From NCBI RefSeq assembly GCF_003319175.1, contig NZ_QOHK01000008.1, forward strand, positions 1 to 64,000: 64,000 bases of DNA, read 5' to 3'. The DNA comes from Blastococcus sp. TF02-8. GTDB lineage: Bacteria; Actinomycetota; Actinomycetes; Mycobacteriales; Geodermatophilaceae. Positions 60,221-64,000 of this stretch are shown here, in pieces. Position 1 is the first letter of the stretch. Each line of letters opens with the position of its first letter. A program made the position numbers and the translations under genes. The notes below the pieces were generated by a model. That model was given only the letters and a program-made list of their open reading frames with translations. It ran no database searches and was not told the DNA's origin.

Positions 60221-61372
60221 TCAGGCCTCCGGCTGCTGGGTGAGCCCCGAGACCACGCCGGCGATCTCCTGCCGGTACCGCTCGACGATGAACCGGCTGC
60301 GCGCGGACTGCAGACCCGCCGCGGCGAGGGTGCGGGCCAAGGCCTCGTCACCGAGCACGACGGCCATGGCGTCGGCCAGCGCTCGCGCGTCCCCGGGCGG
60401 CACGAGCAGCCCGGTGCTGCCGGGGGTCACGATCTCCCGCAGACCCTGGACGTCGGACGCGATGACCGGCCGGCCGGCCAGCTGCGCCTCCACGGCGGTG
60501 TTCCCGAAGGGCTCGGCCCTAGAGGGGACCAGCACCAGCTCGGCCCGGGCCAGTGCAGGCCAGGTGGGCGAGGTGTACCCCGCGAGGTGGACGTGCCCCC
60601 GCAGGTCGGCCCGGGCGGCCCGCTCGCGCAGCTCCTCCTCGAACCATTCATAGCCGGGGAAGACCGAACCGTGCAGCTCCAGGTCGACGTCCCAGCCCTC
60701 GGAGCGCAGCAGTGCCACCGCCTCCACGGCGACGTCGCTGCCCTTGCGGGGGGAGAGCCGGCCGACCAGGGTGGCTCGCCGCGGGCCGCCCCGAGGTGGC
60801 GTCACGGGCAGCGGCTCCTCGTTCGGCCCGGCCACACCGTTGTGCACCACGCGGGTGCGGCGGCGCAGCCGCGGGAGGGCGCGGAACAGCGTGCCCGCCG
60901 CGGCATGGCTGTTGACCACCACGACCGTCGCGAGCAACAGGGGTGCGTTGAGCAGCAAGGAGATGAGCCGGGGGACGTCGTCCTCGGCCTCGTGGACGTG
61001 CGACAGCACCGGGCGGCCGGCCAGCCGTGCGGCCACCACCCACAGCGGGATGGTGACCGTGTTGACGTAGACGGCGTCGGGACGGAGCCGGCGCAGGGTG
61101 GCGATCAGCCGGGGCAGGCCGCGCAGCACCTCGGCGATCAGCCTGAGGAGGCCCACCGGGCTCAGCAGCGCCTTGCGCAGGACGGGGGAGCGGACGAACT
61201 CCACGTCCGCGCCGGCGTCGTGCAGGAGCGCGACGAGTGGTCCGGGGCCGGGGAGGCACGCGGTCACCTGCCGGCCGTCGGCGACCAGACCACGCACGCT
61301 CTCCACGAGCTGCAGGTCCGAGCCGTAGAGGTCGGCGGACGGATGCGCGATCAGGACGCGGCCGGTGGGCAC
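60221..61372 (-). CDS. GT4-family glycosyltransferase
   Basis: This 383-residue GT-B enzyme starts at GTG 61372. The N-domain is RVLIAHPSADLYGSDLQLVE, then AVYVNTVTIPLWVVAARLAG and HVHEAEDDVPRL. The C-domain is ATLVGRLSPRKGSDVAVEAV (GRLSxxKG), VHLAGYTSPTWPALARAELV and the nucleotide-sugar E-x7-E motif PSRAEPFGNTAVEAQLAGRP. It elongates the polysaccharide repeat. It is on the opposite strand to the flippase and shares a 110-bp divergent region with the Wzy gene. Confidence 0.92.
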   Translation of the reverse strand: MPTGRVLIAHPSADLYGSDLQLVESVRGLVADGRQVTACLPGPGPLVALLHDAGADVEFVRSPVLRKALLSPVGLLRLIAEVLRGLPRLIATLRRLRPDAVYVNTVTIPLWVVAARLAGRPVLSHVHEAEDDVPRLISLLLNAPLLLATVVVVNSHAAAGTLFRALPRLRRRTRVVHNGVAGPNEEPLPVTPPRGGPRRATLVGRLSPRKGSDVAVEAVALLRSEGWDVDLELHGSVFPGYEWFEEELRERAARADLRGHVHLAGYTSPTWPALARAELVLVPSRAEPFGNTAVEAQLAGRPVIASDVQGLREIVTPGSTGLLVPPGDARALADAMAVVLGDEALARTLAAAGLQSARSRFIVERYRQEIAGVVSGLTQQPEA

Positions 61373-61482
61373 GGATCCCCCTCGGGGTCGGTCCGACGCG
61401 GACGGTCGGATGCGCGGGTCATCGTCGCAGAGCGACTTACCATGCTGCGGCGCGGCAGCGCGCAGCCAGAGGATCGAGAGGC

Positions 61483-62697
61483 ATGAGCATGGGGCGACCC
61501 CGTCCGCGGGTCCTGCTGGTGGTGCTGCTCCTGGTGGCCTGCACCGTCGGTTGGCGTCGAGGGCAGTACTTCACCGGTTCCCTGGACCCGGTGGTGCTCG
61601 CCAAGGCGGCCCTCTCGGTCCTCGCCCTCGTGCTGGCCGCCCGCGCTCCCGGCGCTCGGCGCCGACTGGGAACCGGGTCCCTGTGGGCGCTGGCGATGGT
61701 GCTGGCGCTGTCGGTCCTCGGCGCGCTCACTCACGGGACGTTCCTCGCCGGCGGTCTGGTCGCGGCGCGGGTGGCCGTGCTGGGCCTGGCGGTTTTCTGC
61801 CTCCTTCGCGCGGTGCCCGTGGAGGACGTGCTGGTCTCGCTCGCGTGGTCCTGCGGGCTGATCGGCGCGGCAGCAGTGGTCTCGGGTCTCCCGAGTGCGG
61901 CGTCCGGTCGGCTCGCCGGCGAGGTGCCGCCCCTGGCCCCCAACGAACTGGCCCTGTTGGCCGGCGTCGTGGTCCTGGTGGCGGCATGGCGGTGCCTCCT
62001 CGGGGCCCCTCGGCCGACGGCTCTGGCGGCCGCCGCGGTCGGGCTCGCGGTGATCTGGGCGACCGGCTCCCGCACGGGTCTGCTCGTCCTCGTGCTCGCG
62101 CTCGGCGTGGTGGCTCTGCACGCCCGCAGGGTCGGTGTCGGCCTGGTCGTCTCCGGACTGCTCATGGCCGCGCTGGGATCGGTGGCTGTGCTGGCCACCG
62201 GCGCGCTGGGGGAGTGGCTGGAGCGTGACGGCGACGGGGTCAGCACCCTGGAGTCACGGTTCATCGCCTGGCGGGCGGCGACCACCTGGGCCGGCTCCCT
62301 CTGGCAGACGCTCTTCGGCGGCGGTCTGTCGGTGAAGATCATCGAGGTGCGGGGGCAGTGGTGGACCACGCAGCCGCTGGACAGCAGCTGGGTCTCCCTG
62401 CTGGTGCAGTGCGGTGTGGTCGGCGTGCTCGTCGCTCTGGGGTGGGTGCTCTGGGCCGTGCGGGGCGCGCTGCTGGCTCCCCGGCGGCACCGGGCCCTCG
62501 TGCTGGGGATGCTCGCGTTCCTGGTTCCCCGGAGCGTCCTGGAGAGCGGCCTGTTCGACGCCACCCCGGCGTTCCTGTGCTTCCTGGTCGTCTCGCTCGC
62601 CGTGGAAGGCGGCTCCAGGCGCCGGTTGCTGGAAGAGGAGGGCGCAGCGCCCGCAGCCCCCTCCGATCGGGCGCGACCCGTGGCCGCCCCCGCCTGA
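61483..62697 (+). CDS. O-antigen-ligase/Wzy-like polysaccharide polymerase
   Basis: The 404-residue polytopic protein from ATG 61483 has about 10-11 TM segments from VLLVVLLLVACTVGWRRG on. The Wzy_C/O-antigen ligase features are GLAVIWATGSRTGLLVLVLA (the conserved SRT-x-LL motif before a TM pair) and a large outer loop (ERDGDGVSTLESRFIAWRAA ... WQTLFGGGLSVKIIE and TTQPLDSSWVSLLVQCGVVG). It likely joins repeat units outside the membrane, working with the flippase and the Wzz-like protein. Confidence 0.88.
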   Translation: MSMGRPRPRVLLVVLLLVACTVGWRRGQYFTGSLDPVVLAKAALSVLALVLAARAPGARRRLGTGSLWALAMVLALSVLGALTHGTFLAGGLVAARVAVLGLAVFCLLRAVPVEDVLVSLAWSCGLIGAAAVVSGLPSAASGRLAGEVPPLAPNELALLAGVVVLVAAWRCLLGAPRPTALAAAAVGLAVIWATGSRTGLLVLVLALGVVALHARRVGVGLVVSGLLMAALGSVAVLATGALGEWLERDGDGVSTLESRFIAWRAATTWAGSLWQTLFGGGLSVKIIEVRGQWWTTQPLDSSWVSLLVQCGVVGVLVALGWVLWAVRGALLAPRRHRALVLGMLAFLVPRSVLESGLFDATPAFLCFLVVSLAVEGGSRRRLLEEEGAAPAAPSDRARPVAAPA

Positions 62698-62729
62698 CCG
62701 CGGGGCGCGCGTGACCCGGTCCGGCCGTC

Positions 62730-63962
62730 CTACTGCCGGCCTGCTCCCTTGCGCTTGGCCGTCGGCGGGAGCGGGCGGTCGGGGCCGGTGATCCGTCGTG
62801 CGTCGTCACCGGAGGAGGCGTCGGCGCCGGTGCCCGGCGCGGCAGGCCCGGAGTCGGCCGGCGAGGTCGCGTCGGCCCGTGACGGGCGCCGATCGTGCGG
62901 GAGGAGCGCCACGGCCAGCGGCGTGGCGCCGGTCGCCTCGAGCAGGACGCGCAGCTCGCGCAGGTCGGACCGATCTGTCGCGCCCTCGGGCACGACGACG
63001 ACGACGCCGTCGCATCGCTCGGCGATCCGCCGCCAGAAGGCGGCCGGCGCCGTCGGCTCGACGCAGAGCAGCGTGATTCCCTCGGGCGCTTCACCGGGCA
63101 CGGAGTCCGGGCGCTCCACGACGGCGCGGACGCCGTGTCCCCGTAGCGCGGCGACCACCTGGTCGGCGGCGCGCGTGACGAACGAGGACCGGTCGGGCGC
63201 AGGCGTCACGAGGACGACGCAGACCGGGCGGTGCCGGTCCAGCAGCTCGATGCGCCGTGCCAGCGCCCGGACCACGCTGCTGGACGCCCCGGCCCGGCTG
63301 CCCCGCCGGTCGGCCACGAGAAGATCGGGCACGACGCCGGCTCCCCACGCCGCCCGGACCCCGGCCTCCTCGTACAGGGTCGTGTCCAGCCGGCTGCGCA
63401 GGACGGCGGCGGCCAGACCGAGGAAGAGGCCGACGAGGACGCCGAGGCCCAGGACGAACAGCGGCACGGGCGAGACCGGCGAGGTGGGCGGGGTGGCCGG
63501 GTCGCTGAGGGTCAGCTTCACGGGGCGGTCGCCGGAACGGGACTCCTCGAGCTCGGGGATGACCACGGTGACCTGCTCGGCGACGGCGTTGGCGATCTCG
63601 GTGGCCGCCTCGGCGTCCCGGCCGGAGACGGTGATGCGCAGCTGCGAGGTGTCGGCGGGCACCTCGGCCCGGACCCGCGCGCGCAGCGACGTGAACGACT
63701 CGGTGAGGTCGAGGTCCTCGATCACCGGCCGCAGCACCGGGGCGCTCAGCACGACGTCGGGGTAGCTCTTCACGCGCTGGTTGACGTACTGCGCGCTGTT
63801 GGGGATCGACGGCGAGGCGGAGACGAACACCTGGGCAGTGGCCTCGTACGTGCGCGGGGTGAGCGGCAGCGCGAGCGCGGCAAGGGCGACGCAGAGGGCG
63901 AGGACGCCGACGACGGTCGTCCAGTAGCGGCGGATCGCCGCGAGGTACTCGCTGAATTCCAT
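62730..63962 (-). CDS. Wzz-like chain-length protein with a degenerate BY-kinase domain
   Basis: This 410-residue protein has the Wzz N-terminus (MEFSEYLAAIRRYWTTVVGV), TM1 (15-35), outer stalk (36-165), the pre-TM2 Pro segment TPPTSPVSPVPLFVLGLG and TM2 (165-188). A cytoplasmic part (220-355) has the BY-kinase/CpsD order: VCVVLVTPAPDRSSFVTR at the Walker A site and CDGVVVVVPEGATDRSDLRE near the end. The P-loop Lys and G-K-S/T are missing, as are Walker A' and the Tyr cluster, so it is probably not a kinase. A disordered tail follows (DATSPADSGPAAPGTGAD). It sets polymer length. Confidence 0.88.
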   Translation of the reverse strand: MEFSEYLAAIRRYWTTVVGVLALCVALAALALPLTPRTYEATAQVFVSASPSIPNSAQYVNQRVKSYPDVVLSAPVLRPVIEDLDLTESFTSLRARVRAEVPADTSQLRITVSGRDAEAATEIANAVAEQVTVVIPELEESRSGDRPVKLTLSDPATPPTSPVSPVPLFVLGLGVLVGLFLGLAAAVLRSRLDTTLYEEAGVRAAWGAGVVPDLLVADRRGSRAGASSSVVRALARRIELLDRHRPVCVVLVTPAPDRSSFVTRAADQVVAALRGHGVRAVVERPDSVPGEAPEGITLLCVEPTAPAAFWRRIAERCDGVVVVVPEGATDRSDLRELRVLLEATGATPLAVALLPHDRRPSRADATSPADSGPAAPGTGADASSGDDARRITGPDRPLPPTAKRKGAGRQ

Positions 63963-64000
63963 GACCGTCCCTGCTCCTGGCGCCTGGTGGTCGCAGAACA

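Overview
The window comes from a very GC-rich actinobacterium. The base composition, frequent GTG starts, actinobacteria-only families (GlpR/SepX, RpfB, a FmdB/Ruc-type chaperone, an MSMEG_6728-type protein) and a gene order that follows the Mycobacterium tuberculosis Rv0985c-Rv1018c segment all fit. A Geodermatophilaceae-like lineage (Blastococcus, Geodermatophilus, Modestobacter) is my best guess. That is an inference from gene style, not a search result.

0-11.4 kb: the end of an IS481-type element, a secreted GH25-like protein, a Nei-type DNA glycosylase, tRNA-Arg(CCT), a leucine-rich-repeat protein, CsbD and a secreted trypsin-like protease. Then come a sirtuin / small protein / glycosylase-like + PUA-like fusion operon, a VOC-thioesterase pair and a YbaK-type deacylase. 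The fmdB-SAF-mscL operon is the first block shared with mycobacteria.

11.4-19.8 kb looks like lineage-specific cargo inside that conserved order: an enoyl-CoA hydratase with a TetR regulator, an Imm-5-like protein, a sugar acetyltransferase, VOC proteins, an AraC-VOC-UvrA2 operon and a fused AccD/AccA carboxyltransferase.

19.9-45.5 kb is mostly core. It holds galU-glp-rimJ-glpR (the Glp/GlpR division pair), tRNA-Ala(CGC), an enoyl-CoA hydratase, an MFS exporter with a possible MarR remnant, pmt/rsmI, corA, an amino-acid permease, and metG-tatD-TM protein-rpfB-ksgA-ispE. It continues with a TetR/desaturase unit, tRNA-Gln(TTG) and glmU-prs-rplY-pth. A candidate c-di-AMP (ydaO-type) riboswitch precedes rpfB. 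ksgA and pth both appear to start at CTG codons placed just after the upstream stop codon.

45.6-64 kb is an exopolysaccharide locus of Wzx/Wzy type. It encodes a polyprenyl-phosphate sugar transferase, two glycosyltransferases, a CDP-alcohol phosphotransferase, a flippase, a Wzy-like polymerase and a Wzz-like co-polymerase whose fused BY-kinase-like domain has lost its P-loop. Two very large secreted paralogues (propeller-like region, FN3-like, LamG-like, PKD repeats and a recurring C-terminal beta module) lie in the middle and are probably surface or matrix proteins made with the polysaccharide. The most interesting items are this polysaccharide/surface-protein locus, the Glp protein with altered active-site motifs, the sirtuin operon and the CTG-start pairs.
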